Assembly: GCF_014653275.1 (NCBI RefSeq)
Contig: NZ_BNAL01000002.1
Coordinates: 1 to 64,000, forward strand
Direction of reading: 5' to 3'
Source: Deinococcus piscis
GTDB taxonomy: Bacteria > Deinococcota > Deinococci > Deinococcales > Deinococcaceae
DNA length: 64,000 bases
In this document: positions 28,160 to 38,195 of the stretch, piece by piece
How positions within the stretch are numbered: position 1 is the stretch's first letter
Layout of the letters: every line of letters begins with the position of its first letter
The notes under the pieces: generated by a model
Told to the model about the DNA's origin: nothing
The model's input: the letters and a program-made list of their open reading frames with translations, nothing else
Database searches by the model: none
Translations under genes and position numbers: made by a program

Positions 28160-29751
28160 CCAAGAGTTCTGTACCTAAAGGAAAAGTAGGCGGGATGAGC
28201 CGCCGCCGCTTTATTGAGATGATGGGGGCTATCGGTGGCAGCACCGCTGCCTATCACGCCATGACCTCGTTGGGCTTTGCCCAGGCCAGCACCAATGCCG
28301 TGCCGACCTTGCAGGGCAGCGGCCAGGGCAAGAGCGTGCTGATTCTAGGCGCTGGCTTGGCCGGTATGTCGTCTGCCTTTGAGCTGAGCAAGATCGGCTA
28401 CGACGTGAAGATTCTGGAGTACAACGAGCGCGCTGGGGGCCGCTGCTGGACCCTGCGTGGCGGCGACACCTACACCGAGCTGGGCGGCGAAACCCAGCAG
28501 GTGAAGTTCCAGGAAGGCAACTACTTCAACCCCGGCCCCTGGCGCATTCCCTATCACCACCAAACCTACATGCACTACGCCCGGCAGTTTGGCGTGCGCC
28601 TGGAACCGTTTATTCAGGTCAACGAGAACGCCTATATCCACCGCTCTGGCCCTGGCAAGAAGTACCGCATCCGCGAAGTGCGCTCGGACTTCTACGGCAA
28701 TGTCGCTGAACTGCTGAGCAAAGCGGTCAATGCTGGTGCGCTGGAAGGCGACCTGACCGGCGATGATCAGGACGCCATGATTGAGGCGCTGAGTCAGTGG
28801 GGAGCGCTCGATGACAGCGCCCGCTACGTCAAGGGCATGGTCTCCAGCTATCACCGTGGCTACGCCGTAGACCCCGGTGACCGCACTGACCCCGGCCCTG
28901 GACAGCCTTCCGATCTGATCCCACGCGAGGAACTGCTCAAGGATGGCTACTGGCAGAACATCATTGACGGTCTGGTCTATGAGCACCAACAGGCTATTTT
29001 CCAGCCAGTGGGCGGCATGGATCAGATGGCCCGCGCTTTCGAGGAGCGCACCCGCGACATGATCACCTATCAGGCCCGCGTAACTGGCCTGACTGTGACC
29101 GACAGCGGCGTGACTGCGACCTATCAGGATGCGGGCGGCGCTGAGAAGCAGGTGCAGGCCGACTACTGCATTTGCACCATTCCGCTGTCGGTGCTTTCGC
29201 AAATTGACCTCAAGGCTGACCCCGAGTTGGTCAAGGCCACCAAGGAAATCGCTTACGCTGCCAGCTTCAAGGCCGGCTTGGAATCGCGCCGTTTCTGGGA
29301 GACCGAGGAGCACATCTACGGCGGTGTGACCTACACCGACTTGCCGATTGCCGTGACCAGCTATCCTTCAACCGGACAGAACCTGGCCGAAACCGGCGTG
29401 CTGCTGGCCGCTTATCAGTTTGGTCCCAACGCACTGAAGTACAGCGGCATGACTCCAGACGAGCGCCTGAAGGATGTGCGCGGGCAGTACGCGCAGATTC
29501 ACCCGCAGATTGAAAAGGACTTTATCAGTGGCGTGAGCGTGGGCTGGCACCGGGTGCCCTGGTCGCTGGGCTGCTACGCGCCCTACAGTGACGAGCAGCG
29601 TAAAGGTGCTTATGAGGTTCTCAGCCGCCGTCACGGTCCCCTGATGCTGGCCGGTGAACACATCAGCTACTGGAACGGCTGGCAGGAAGGCGCGCTCCTC
29701 TCGGCCATGAGTGCCGTCAAGGAGATTCACGGCGCAGCTCAAGCTGGCTAA
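28156..29751 (+). CDS. Tat-exported flavin amine oxidase/dehydrogenase
   Basis: This 531-residue FAD enzyme is of the flavin monoamine oxidase/L-amino-acid oxidase family. A twin-arginine signal (S15-R-R-R-F-I20 and a hydrophobic stretch to about 42) sends the folded protein across the membrane. The FAD fingerprint is GAGLAG (65-70), followed by ERAGGRCWTLRGGDTYTELGG. The C-terminal flavin contact is AGEHISYWNGWQEGA. Four-base overlap with the cytochrome c gene suggests that electrons go to the cytochrome rather than oxygen, as established for the nicotine oxidoreductase NicA2 and its cytochrome CycN. The amine substrate is unknown. The kyn genes lie only 4 kb away. Confidence 0.88.
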   Translation: MTKSSVPKGKVGGMSRRRFIEMMGAIGGSTAAYHAMTSLGFAQASTNAVPTLQGSGQGKSVLILGAGLAGMSSAFELSKIGYDVKILEYNERAGGRCWTLRGGDTYTELGGETQQVKFQEGNYFNPGPWRIPYHHQTYMHYARQFGVRLEPFIQVNENAYIHRSGPGKKYRIREVRSDFYGNVAELLSKAVNAGALEGDLTGDDQDAMIEALSQWGALDDSARYVKGMVSSYHRGYAVDPGDRTDPGPGQPSDLIPREELLKDGYWQNIIDGLVYEHQQAIFQPVGGMDQMARAFEERTRDMITYQARVTGLTVTDSGVTATYQDAGGAEKQVQADYCICTIPLSVLSQIDLKADPELVKATKEIAYAASFKAGLESRRFWETEEHIYGGVTYTDLPIAVTSYPSTGQNLAETGVLLAAYQFGPNALKYSGMTPDERLKDVRGQYAQIHPQIEKDFISGVSVGWHRVPWSLGCYAPYSDEQRKGAYEVLSRRHGPLMLAGEHISYWNGWQEGALLSAMSAVKEIHGAAQAG

Positions 29752-29777
29752 GCCCTAAGCCGTCAGGCCAAATGAAT

Positions 29778-29814
29778 AGAGGCAGGAGGGCAGTGTTCAT
29801 GTCCTCCTGCCTCT
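29778..29814 (+). terminator. Hairpin after the amine oxidase operon
   Basis: A perfect 12-bp stem (AGAGGCAGGAGG/CCTCCTGCCTCT) with a 13-nt loop lies about 25 nt beyond the stop. It is followed by GTGTCTGCCC and not by a true U tract, so it is a strong hairpin but only a probable terminator. Confidence 0.6.
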
Positions 29815-29885
29815 GTGTCTGCCCATGCTTATGTCGCTCGCCCAAGTCGGCGCAAGGCAACAGCCAAACCAACAACACCAAGAAC

Positions 29886-29910
29886 AGCGGCCTCTGTTAA
29901 GGAAGCCGCT
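29886..29910 (-). terminator. Hairpin after the subtilase gene
   Basis: AGCGGC/GCCGCT arms with a 13-nt loop lie about 40 nt beyond the protease stop. The minus strand then continues GTTCTTGGTGTTGTTGG, which is T-rich but interrupted. Confidence 0.45.
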
Positions 29911-29949
29911 GCTCACTTGGTTCGCTTGGTGATGTGGTGTAGGAAAGGC

Positions 29950-31524
<1,575 letters not shown>

Positions 31525-31893
31525 AGTCTTACCTCTTTTAGAAACGACAAGAGAACACAGACCTTCCCAAATCTGTCGCGGTCCCGGTGACCGCAGCTAA
31601 ACTGTTCGTTTCCGCCCACACCCTAAGGGTTAATGAAAGTGCCAATAGTGACTCATGCTTCAAAAATTCTTCTAACGTTTGGAAACCTAGGTCCGAATTT
31701 TGAGCAGTTTTCTAGACTAGAACGGAGAATTTATTCAGCAACTGTTAGAGGATGATTGGATAAGGTGAGGTGCAATATACGGATTGATGAAGCCTGATTT
31801 TGCCCATAGGCCTGCGTTTAGGAAACCTTGGCCCAGTACCGCAGCATAAGATTTCGCACGCGGCCACATGGCACCGTAGGCCATAGTGCCCCT
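31525..31893. other. A+T-rich divergent intergenic region
   Basis: This 369-bp gap lies between the protease (minus) and the SRPBCC gene (plus). It is clearly richer in A+T than its surroundings. It contains the palindrome ACCCTAAGGGT (31620-31630), a small GCGGTC/GACCGC hairpin (31578-31594) about 55 nt before the protease start, and CATAGT 6 nt before the ATG at 31894. No gene is visible and no clear -35/-10 pair stands out for the protease. Confidence 0.5.
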
Positions 31894-32685
31894 ATGAACA
31901 CCAAAGCTGTTCCTCCTAAGAAGTTGCCCGGTACACAGCTGCCGGGCGGCGAACGTACAGCCCTGGGGGTCCTGGGCGGCACCCTGATGGTTTCGGGACT
32001 TGGACAGTCGGGCGTGAGCCGCCTGATTCTGCTGGGTTTGGGCGGCGGCCTGGGCTACATGGCCGCGCGTGGCCGCAATCCGCTGGCGACGGCCCTCAAG
32101 GTAGACCAGAATGCCCAGGGCGACGTGCAGGTGCGCGAGGCCACCACCATCGGCAAGCCGGTGGACGTGATTTATGCCCAGTGGCGCGATCTTTCAGGGC
32201 TGCCGCGCATCATGTCGCACCTGGAGCGGGTAGAAGTGCTGGATGGCCGACGCTCGCGCTGGACGGCCAAAGCCCCTGCACCCATGAATGAAGTGAGCTG
32301 GGAAGCCGAAATCACGGCGGATGAGCCGGGCCGGCGCCTGGCCTGGCGTTCACTGCCTGGGTCCAGCATAGAAAACAGCGGTGAGGCGCTGTTCCGCGCC
32401 GCTCCCGGCGACCGGGGCACCGAAGTGATCGTGCGCCTGACCTACCGCCCGCCTGGTGGCAGCTTTGGTGCTATTGCCGCCCGCATCCTCGGCGAAGAAC
32501 CCGCCCAGCAGCTGCGTGACGACCTGATGCGCTTTAAGCGCGAGCAGGAGCTGGGCTACAACCCCACCGTCAACGGGCAGACCAGTGGCCGCGCCGACGC
32601 TGGGCAGCGCAAGCCCGCCCCCGCCGCGCAGCCCGAAGTCAGGCGCGACCTGGGCTCCGAAACCCATAGAAAGGGTGAACAATGA
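31894..32685 (+). CDS. SRPBCC-family (cyclase/dehydrase-like) protein
   Basis: This 263-residue protein has a Gly/Leu-rich hydrophobic N-terminal segment (about 25-60) that looks membrane-associated. A START-like SRPBCC domain (about 80-215) follows, with the coenzyme Q-binding/polyketide-cyclase hallmarks [26 protein letters not shown] and [13 protein letters not shown]. The C-terminal 40 residues are disordered. The ATG at 31894 is chosen over one at 31828 because CATAGT lies 6 nt upstream and the earlier stretch is not coding-like. Its stop overlaps the next start (ATGA), coupling it to an alcohol dehydrogenase. Its ligand is unknown. Confidence 0.83.
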   Translation: MNTKAVPPKKLPGTQLPGGERTALGVLGGTLMVSGLGQSGVSRLILLGLGGGLGYMAARGRNPLATALKVDQNAQGDVQVREATTIGKPVDVIYAQWRDLSGLPRIMSHLERVEVLDGRRSRWTAKAPAPMNEVSWEAEITADEPGRRLAWRSLPGSSIENSGEALFRAAPGDRGTEVIVRLTYRPPGGSFGAIAARILGEEPAQQLRDDLMRFKREQELGYNPTVNGQTSGRADAGQRKPAPAAQPEVRRDLGSETHRKGEQ

Positions 32686-33860
32686 AAGCAATTGTCTGGC
32701 AAGGAGTCAACCAAGTTGGTGTAGAGCGCATTCCGGACCCCGAACTGCTGCTGCCCACCGACGCCATTATCAAAATCACTTCGACCGCCATTTGCGGCTC
32801 GGACCTGCACCTGCTGGATGGCGTAATCCCCAGCATGGAAAAGGGTGACGTGATGGGTCACGAGTTTATGGGCGAAGTGGTCGAAGTTGGCCGTGACGTC
32901 AAGCGGCTGAAGGTGGGCGACCGTGTGGTGGTGCCCTTTAACATCGCCTGTGGGGTCTGCGACTTCTGCCAGCGTGGGCTGTACGCTGCCTGCGACAATT
33001 CCAATCCCAACCACCGCATGGCCCAAGCCCTTTATGGGGCGACCAGTGGCAGCGCCCTGTTTGGCTACTCGCATATGTTCGGCGGGTACGCGGGCGGTCA
33101 GGCGCAGTACGTGCGCGTTCCTTTCGCAGACGTAGGGCCCTACAAGATCGAGACGGACCTGAAGGACGAGCAGGTGCTGTTCCTGACCGATATCTTTCCC
33201 ACCGGCTACCAGGCCGCTGAGCAGTGCGGCATCCTGCCGGGCCGCGACGTGGTGGCGGTATTCGGGGCCGGGCCGGTGGGCCAGTTTGCGGCCCGCAGCG
33301 CCCAGATGCTGGGGGCCGCCCACGTGATTGTGATTGACCGGGTGCCTGAGCGTCTGGCGATGGCCGAGGCGGCTGGCTGCCAGACCATCAACTACGAACA
33401 GGAAGACGTGCTGGTTGCACTGCTGGAATCCACGGGCGGACGTGGCCCTGACCACGTGATTGACGCTGTAGGTATGGAGGCCCACGGCCACGGCCCCGGC
33501 CACGCGCTGGACATGGCCGAGCGGGTCACCGGCATGACCTTTGACCGCATCACGGCGCTGCGCTGGGCCATCATGAGTTGTGCCAAGGGCGGCACCGTGT
33601 CTGTGCCTGGCGTGTATGGCGGCCTGGTGGACAAGCTGCCGATGGGCGCGGCGTTCGGCAAAGGCCTGCAGTTCCGCATGGGTCAGACCCACACCCACCG
33701 CTACATCGGCCCGCTGCTGAGCCGCATTGAAGCCGGCGAGATTGATCCCACCTTCGTGATCACCCACCGCGCCACTCTGGACGAAGCGCCTGAGCTGTAC
33801 AAGACGTTCCGCCAGAAGCATGATGGCTGCGTCAAAGTGGTGCTGAATCCCTGGGCCTAA
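32682..33860 (+). CDS. Zinc-dependent alcohol dehydrogenase (MDR family)
   Basis: This 392-residue MDR protein has the catalytic zinc ligands Cys38 and His60-Glu61 (GHEF), four structural-zinc cysteines (Cys90, 93, 96, 104) and the Rossmann loop [18 protein letters not shown]. The length and the [25 protein letters not shown] insertion resemble glutathione-independent formaldehyde dehydrogenases and threonine dehydrogenase-like relatives. A potential alcohol or aldehyde substrate cannot be fixed. It overlaps the SRPBCC gene by 4 bp, so the two are expressed as a unit. It is followed by 158 bp before kynA. Confidence 0.9.
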   Translation: MKAIVWQGVNQVGVERIPDPELLLPTDAIIKITSTAICGSDLHLLDGVIPSMEKGDVMGHEFMGEVVEVGRDVKRLKVGDRVVVPFNIACGVCDFCQRGLYAACDNSNPNHRMAQALYGATSGSALFGYSHMFGGYAGGQAQYVRVPFADVGPYKIETDLKDEQVLFLTDIFPTGYQAAEQCGILPGRDVVAVFGAGPVGQFAARSAQMLGAAHVIVIDRVPERLAMAEAAGCQTINYEQEDVLVALLESTGGRGPDHVIDAVGMEAHGHGPGHALDMAERVTGMTFDRITALRWAIMSCAKGGTVSVPGVYGGLVDKLPMGAAFGKGLQFRMGQTHTHRYIGPLLSRIEAGEIDPTFVITHRATLDEAPELYKTFRQKHDGCVKVVLNPWA

Positions 33861-34018
33861 GCCCCCTGGCATGCATGCCTTTTCGGGCGCCGGTTCCATG
33901 TAAGACCGGCGCTTTTGCCTGCATCTGTCACCGTGTCTTCCTGAGTAGGCTGGGAGTGATTGCTGGGTGTGATTGCTGGGTGTGGGTGCGCCCGGCGGGC
34001 TGTGCCAGACTAAGAGGC

Positions 34019-34882
34019 ATGACCCCGACACCTGAGCTGAAGTCCACCCGGCCTGGTGCGCCCGATAGCGCGGACCAGGCCTATACCGATTTTACCCGGA
34101 GCCTCAGCTACGGTGACTATTTGCAGCTGGACGTGCTGCGCAGTGCCCACCAGCCGGTCACGCAGGCCCATGACGAACACCTGTTTATTGCCATTCACCA
34201 CGTCTCGGAAGTGTGGCTGGATCTGATTGTGCGTGAGCTTTCTGCGGCCATGTCGCTGCTGGAGCGCGGCATCACCGACGCGCCGCTCAAGATGCTGAGC
34301 CGGGTGGTCCGCGCCGAGGAACAGATGACCAATGCCTGGGACGTGCTCAAAACCATGACTCCGACGGACTATCTAGAGTTTCGCAGCGCATTTGGGCAGG
34401 CGTCGGGGTTTCAGAGTGAGCGCTACCGGATGATGGAGTTCATGCTGGGCAACCGCAATGAAGTGATGCTGCGCCCCCACGCCCACCGGGAAGACCTGCA
34501 CGGTCCTCTCAAAGCGGCGATGGAAGCCCCCAGCATCTATGACCTCACGCTGTGCCTGCTGGCGGGAGCCGGGTTCGACCTGCCAGCCGAGGTGCTGGAG
34601 CGCGATTATTCGCAGCCCTACACGTCTCATCCGGCAGTCAAGGCGGCCTGGATGGAGGTGTACCGTGATACCGGACGCCACTGGGAGCTGTACGAGCTGG
34701 CCGAGAAGCTGCTGGATGTAGAAGACCAGTTCCGCCGCTGGCGCTTTAACCATCTGACCACGGTGGAGCGGGTGATCGGATTCAAGCGCGGCAGCGGCGG
34801 AACCAGCGGTGCTGGCTACCTCAAAAAAGCCCTAGATATTGTCCTGTTTCCCGAACTGTGGGAGGTACGGACCGAGCTTTGA
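34019..34882 (+). CDS. kynA: Tryptophan 2,3-dioxygenase
   Basis: This 287-residue haem enzyme cleaves the indole ring of tryptophan to N-formylkynurenine, the first step of the kynurenine pathway. Family signatures are LSYGDYLQLDVL, the active-site HDEHLFIAIHHVSEVW (His54), SGFQSERYRMMEF and the haem-ligand helix FRRWRFNHLTTVERVIGFKRGSGGTSGAGYL. The ATG at 34019 is chosen because CAGACT stands 7 nt before it, and the 48 upstream codons of the open frame look noncoding. It is separated from kynB and kynU by two minus-strand genes. Confidence 0.94.
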   Translation: MTPTPELKSTRPGAPDSADQAYTDFTRSLSYGDYLQLDVLRSAHQPVTQAHDEHLFIAIHHVSEVWLDLIVRELSAAMSLLERGITDAPLKMLSRVVRAEEQMTNAWDVLKTMTPTDYLEFRSAFGQASGFQSERYRMMEFMLGNRNEVMLRPHAHREDLHGPLKAAMEAPSIYDLTLCLLAGAGFDLPAEVLERDYSQPYTSHPAVKAAWMEVYRDTGRHWELYELAEKLLDVEDQFRRWRFNHLTTVERVIGFKRGSGGTSGAGYLKKALDIVLFPELWEVRTEL

Positions 34883-34930
34883 TGCCTAGCACTGTGGAGG
34901 GCTGATCTGGTAGCTGGTGACTGGCCGTGA

Positions 34931-36007
34931 TTAGAAGCAGGGCGTAGATTCCTTGGCAGGAACGGTACGTACGTAGCGCTTGCCCAGCCATGATTTGTGA
35001 AGCGGTTCCCACGCGCCCGGGAAGCCCAGATCGGCGCGGCCACTTTCCACCACACCGAACAGGGCTGCGTGGTTGAGCAGCTCGTCGGTGGTCATGTTGA
35101 TGGGCAGGCTGGACGTGTTGTAAGTCTGGTACAGCCGCTGCTCGGCGCAGGGAATCTTGGGAGCCAGCTCGGTGATCAGTTCCGAGGTCAGCCGGTGTTC
35201 GATATGGTCGCCGTGGTTGATTTGGGAATCCGGGTCGGCGAGATGAAAGCGCAGTTCGGCGGTGTTGCGGCCTTCTCGGTAGACCAGCTGTTCAACCGTT
35301 TTGGACAGGTCGCCCCAGCCTTGATACATCGCAGAGTTGTCTACCGCAGTCAGCACAGACAGCTCGCGGCTGCGCAGTTTGGCCAGTGAGGGGCCACCCA
35401 TACCGCCGTCGGGGAGCCGCAGGTAGTAGCTGACCGTGTTGCCATAGACCACGCGGCGAATCAGGTGACCGTTCACCATCACCCGGCTTCTGACCGCCGA
35501 CTTGTGGGACACGGTACTGACGTCCGACAAGAAGCGGATGCTGCGCTCGGCCCCTTCTTCACGCGCCAGGATGTAGGACTCGCCCGGAACCAGTGAGCGC
35601 CGCCCGGCGTCCCCAGCCGTCGTGTAGATAAAGACCATTTTGGTGTTCTCTTCCTGCGACTCGGTGTAGGCATCGGGGTTCATGAACAGCTGCCAGTCGT
35701 CTTGGTGGGCCACCACGTAAAGGGAAACCTTATCCCACCACCAGATTGCCTGTGCGTCCAGCGCGCCTTCTTGTATGCCCAAATCCTGATCCTGGGCGGC
35801 TTTGGGATCGGGGATGGGCGGCATTTCGTGGGCTTTGCCTGCACGCTGCGGCGTGACAGGCATCCTGGGCGAAGCGGGCGGCAGAGAAGTGGCTTGTTGC
35901 CCGGCTGATTTTTCGGGAGTGGCAGTGGCGGGGACATCATCTTTGCCGCAGCCGACCAATGCGAGCGCCAGGGCGAAGGGCACAAGTCCAGATTTATAGT
36001 TCTTCAT
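34931..36007 (-). CDS. PIG-L-like deacetylase lipoprotein
   Basis: This 358-residue protein has a lipoprotein signal (lipobox ending at Cys20), a Pro/Ala-rich linker to about residue 65 and a PIG-L (LmbE) type domain. The metal motif normally AHPDDE appears as AHQDDW (His101, Asp103, Asp104), and the C-terminal motif as NHGDHIEH (His265-His271). The metal ligands and general-base Asp are therefore kept while the flanking Pro and Glu are changed. The intervening AREEGAERSIRFL helix is also typical. PIG-L enzymes de-N-acetylate amino sugars; here the substrate would be envelope-exposed. A promoter (TTGCTG, 18 nt, TATACT) lies upstream. Confidence 0.75.
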   Translation of the reverse strand: MKNYKSGLVPFALALALVGCGKDDVPATATPEKSAGQQATSLPPASPRMPVTPQRAGKAHEMPPIPDPKAAQDQDLGIQEGALDAQAIWWWDKVSLYVVAHQDDWQLFMNPDAYTESQEENTKMVFIYTTAGDAGRRSLVPGESYILAREEGAERSIRFLSDVSTVSHKSAVRSRVMVNGHLIRRVVYGNTVSYYLRLPDGGMGGPSLAKLRSRELSVLTAVDNSAMYQGWGDLSKTVEQLVYREGRNTAELRFHLADPDSQINHGDHIEHRLTSELITELAPKIPCAEQRLYQTYNTSSLPINMTTDELLNHAALFGVVESGRADLGFPGAWEPLHKSWLGKRYVRTVPAKESTPCF

Positions 36008-36340
36008 ATTTTCCTCTCTGAGACTGAGCTTCCCCCGAATACGGCCTCAACTTTCTGAGTATAGAGGCTGATTTATGTCGCCAGCAACCACATCTGAGGA
36101 TGAGCGATATATAAAAAAAATGAAAAATAGCCAAAGAAAATTAATTTTGGGAGAGGGAGGCAAGAGATGAGGGATGGTGTCACAAGAGGTATCCAACGGC
36201 CCTTTCCCTAAGCCGTGCTCCGCGGTGCAGCTGTGCAAGACCATGTGCCATTTGGCTCACGGTGTTGCCCCCGCTTTGCTCGCGGCAAAGATAGGTATTT
36301 TTTGTCAGGCACTCTACAAACGCTGCCCCTCATGCCGGGA
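36008..36340. other. Intergenic region with A+T-rich stretch
   Basis: This 333-bp gap includes an unusually A/T-rich block at 36095-36150. The minus-strand promoter of the PIG-L lipoprotein lies at 36059-36088: TTGCTG, an 18-nt spacer and TATACT (36064-36059). A short TTTGC/GCAAA stem followed by TATTTTTT (about 36272-36302) could be a plus-strand terminator, although no plus-strand gene precedes it. No convincing coding frame is present. Confidence 0.45.
36059..36088 (-). promoter_or_regulatory. Promoter of the PIG-L-like lipoprotein gene
   Basis: On the minus strand TTGCTG (36088-36083), an 18-nt spacer and TATACT (36064-36059) are followed by a leader of about 45 nt with GAGAGG ahead of the ATG at 36007. 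The -10 hexamer is near-consensus and the -35 partial. Confidence 0.55.
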
Positions 36341-36934
36341 TCAGCGCCGTCCGCCCCGCATGGCCTGATATCCCAGCACTTGCCGCACCAACTGCACACG
36401 GTCTTGCTGCGGCAGGCCGTACACGACCAGCGCCACGCCCCGGCCCCCTTCGGCCAGGGTGGCGGGGGAATCGCCTGGATGCACCGAGCGCACCACAACC
36501 CCTTCGCCTTCGCCGGAGAGGACCAGCGTAACCGCTTCTTCGCGCTGTGCCCACTGCCCGATGGCCTGCACCTGCCGCACGGCGGGCCACGCCAGGTAAG
36601 CCAGCGCCAGCGCCAGACCCAGCCCCATCTGCGCCCACCACGGCAGCCCCAACAGGCTTGATGCCACACCGAACACAGCCCCCAGCCCTACCAGAATCAG
36701 CAGGCGCTGCGGTGTGAGGCCCCCGGGGTTCTGCCCAGGCCGCAGCTCTGGCGGCTGTGGGTCGCCCGGCTTGCCTGGCAGGGCAGTGACCACCTGCCGC
36801 CCCTCAGCGCGCAGGCCATGCAGCTGGAGATGATCAGGAAACACTGCCCCAGCCTCGCCTTGCCACAGCGGGCGCCCCAGGGCCGCCGCCTGCATGTTTC
36901 CCCGCACTCCGCCTGGCTTTGCCTTGTTGGTCAT
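36341..36934 (-). CDS. Hypothetical protein with two membrane helices
   Basis: This 197-residue protein has a basic, Gly-rich N-terminal 75 residues (a beta-like HLQLHGLRAEGRQVVTALP segment), two adjacent hydrophobic helices (about 77-94 and 97-115), and a C-terminal cytoplasmic domain with VTLVLSGEGEGVVVRSVHPGD and RGVALVVYGLP. I do not recognise the family. The ATG at 36934 has no strong ribosome binding site. It lies between kynA and kynB on the opposite strand, with no evident link to them. Confidence 0.6.
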   Translation of the reverse strand: MTNKAKPGGVRGNMQAAALGRPLWQGEAGAVFPDHLQLHGLRAEGRQVVTALPGKPGDPQPPELRPGQNPGGLTPQRLLILVGLGAVFGVASSLLGLPWWAQMGLGLALALAYLAWPAVRQVQAIGQWAQREEAVTLVLSGEGEGVVVRSVHPGDSPATLAEGGRGVALVVYGLPQQDRVQLVRQVLGYQAMRGGRR

Positions 36935-37038
36935 AGTGGCTCAGTGTAAGCCAGGGCCGTGTAGGCCAGGGGAAGGGACAGCCAGCGCAGGGCGTCCTGA
37001 AGTCACTCCCCACCCGCCGTGTGCCGTAGCCTGGGCCT

Positions 37039-37656
37039 ATGCACATCACCGACATCTCACGTACCCTGACCCCCGGCCATCCCAACTGGCCCGGAGACGC
37101 GCCCTTCGTGGTGGCTCCCGGTGCCCGGATCAGCGGCGGCGACTCGGTCAATACCGGTGTGATTTCTACGTCGACCCATACCGGGACCCATGTGGACGCC
37201 CCCTGGCACTACGATGATGCGGCCCCACGTCTGCACGACATCCCGCTGGAAGTGTATGTGGGCCAGGCCCTGGTGGTGCGCGTGCCGCCAGGAGGGCGGG
37301 TGGAGGCTTCACTGCTGGACACTCTGCCTGCCGAGCTGCCGCCCCGGCTGCTGCTGTGTACAGGTCAGCCTGCCCACTGGGATGAGTTTCCGCGCACCTT
37401 TATCCATCCGTCACCCGAGTTCGTGCGTGCGGCGGGCGAGCGTGGCGTGAGGTTGCTGGGGCTGGACGTGCCCAGCATGGACCCGCTGGACAGCAAGACC
37501 CTGGACAGCCACCACGCTGCCTACGCAGCAGGCATTCACATCCTAGAAAGCCTGAGCCTGAGCCACGTTGCGCCGGGAGAATACACGCTGGTCTGCTTGC
37601 CGCTGCCGCTCCACGGCGCAGATGGCGCTCCGGCCAGGGCTATCCTGCTGTCATGA
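37039..37656 (+). CDS. kynB: Kynurenine formamidase
   Basis: This 205-residue cyclase-family metalloenzyme hydrolyses N-formylkynurenine to kynurenine and formate. The zinc-site signature is STHTGTHVDAPWHY, and the C-terminal DSHHAAYAAGIHILESL carries further ligands. The N-terminus DISRTLTPGHPNWPGD is diagnostic of KynB. TAGCCT (37027-37032) stands 6 nt before the ATG with no Shine-Dalgarno sequence, so the transcript is probably leaderless. The stop overlaps the next gene (ATGA), coupling kynB to a repeat protein that precedes kynU. Confidence 0.94.
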   Translation: MHITDISRTLTPGHPNWPGDAPFVVAPGARISGGDSVNTGVISTSTHTGTHVDAPWHYDDAAPRLHDIPLEVYVGQALVVRVPPGGRVEASLLDTLPAELPPRLLLCTGQPAHWDEFPRTFIHPSPEFVRAAGERGVRLLGLDVPSMDPLDSKTLDSHHAAYAAGIHILESLSLSHVAPGEYTLVCLPLPLHGADGAPARAILLS

Positions 37657-38159
37657 GCGAGTTGGCAGGCAGAGTTGGCGGAGTGTATCAGGGCTACGAC
37701 CTGCGGGCGAGCTGGGACGGTGAGCGGCTGCGCGGGCGCATCGGCGGCGTGTACCTGGGCAAAGACCTGGACCTGCGCTACGCAGGCGGCAAAGTCTCGG
37801 GCCGGGTGGGGGGACAGGTGGACGGCTTCGATGTGAACGGTGCCCTCAGTGCTGAAGTGGCGTCCCTGCGGCTGGGTGGTCAGATAGACGGCGACGACCT
37901 CAGCTTTGCCCTGAATGGGAGTGAGGCGCGGGGCCGATTTTCGGGCCGCTGGGACGGGAAGGACATCATCCTGCACGCAGGCCCAGCAGAAGTTACGGGG
38001 CGCGTCGGCGGTGTCTATGACGGCAAGGATGTGGCGCTGCGGCTTCAGGCGGTGCCGCCGGAGCTGGCGGTGGTGGCGGCGCTCTGCGCTTATCGCCAGC
38101 TGGAAGATGACCAAGCAGCGGCAGCCAGCTCCTCCGCTTCCTCTGGTGCTTCTGGGTGA
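37653..38159 (+). CDS. Six-fold 22-residue beta-repeat protein in the kyn operon
   Basis: This 168-residue protein is almost wholly built of six tandem 22-residue repeats starting at residues 6, 28, 50, 72, 94 and 116, with consensus GRxGGxxxGKDLxLxxxGxxxx (for example GRIGGVYLGKDLDLRYAGGK). Alternating hydrophobic residues suggest two short strands and tight Gly/Asp turns per unit, forming a solenoid or propeller-like fold. A 31-residue Ala/Ser-rich tail ends it. There is no signal peptide. It overlaps kynB by 4 bp and is followed 36 bp later by kynU. I know no assigned function; a structural or scaffolding role with the kynurenine enzymes is speculation. Confidence 0.75.
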   Translation: MSELAGRVGGVYQGYDLRASWDGERLRGRIGGVYLGKDLDLRYAGGKVSGRVGGQVDGFDVNGALSAEVASLRLGGQIDGDDLSFALNGSEARGRFSGRWDGKDIILHAGPAEVTGRVGGVYDGKDVALRLQAVPPELAVVAALCAYRQLEDDQAAAASSSASSGASG

Positions 38160-38195
38160 TACAGCTCTGCTGCCAGGGCCGCGTTATGCTGACCT

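Noticed and set aside
31525..31893. Radiation/desiccation response motif (palindrome of the Deinococcus DdrO regulon)
   Set aside because: I looked for the TTATGTCATTGACATAA-type palindrome here and in other intergenic regions and found no convincing match.
36047..36368. Short ORFs of about 65 codons in the A+T-rich gap
   Set aside because: They overlap the lipoprotein promoter, lack ribosome binding sites and have implausible composition.
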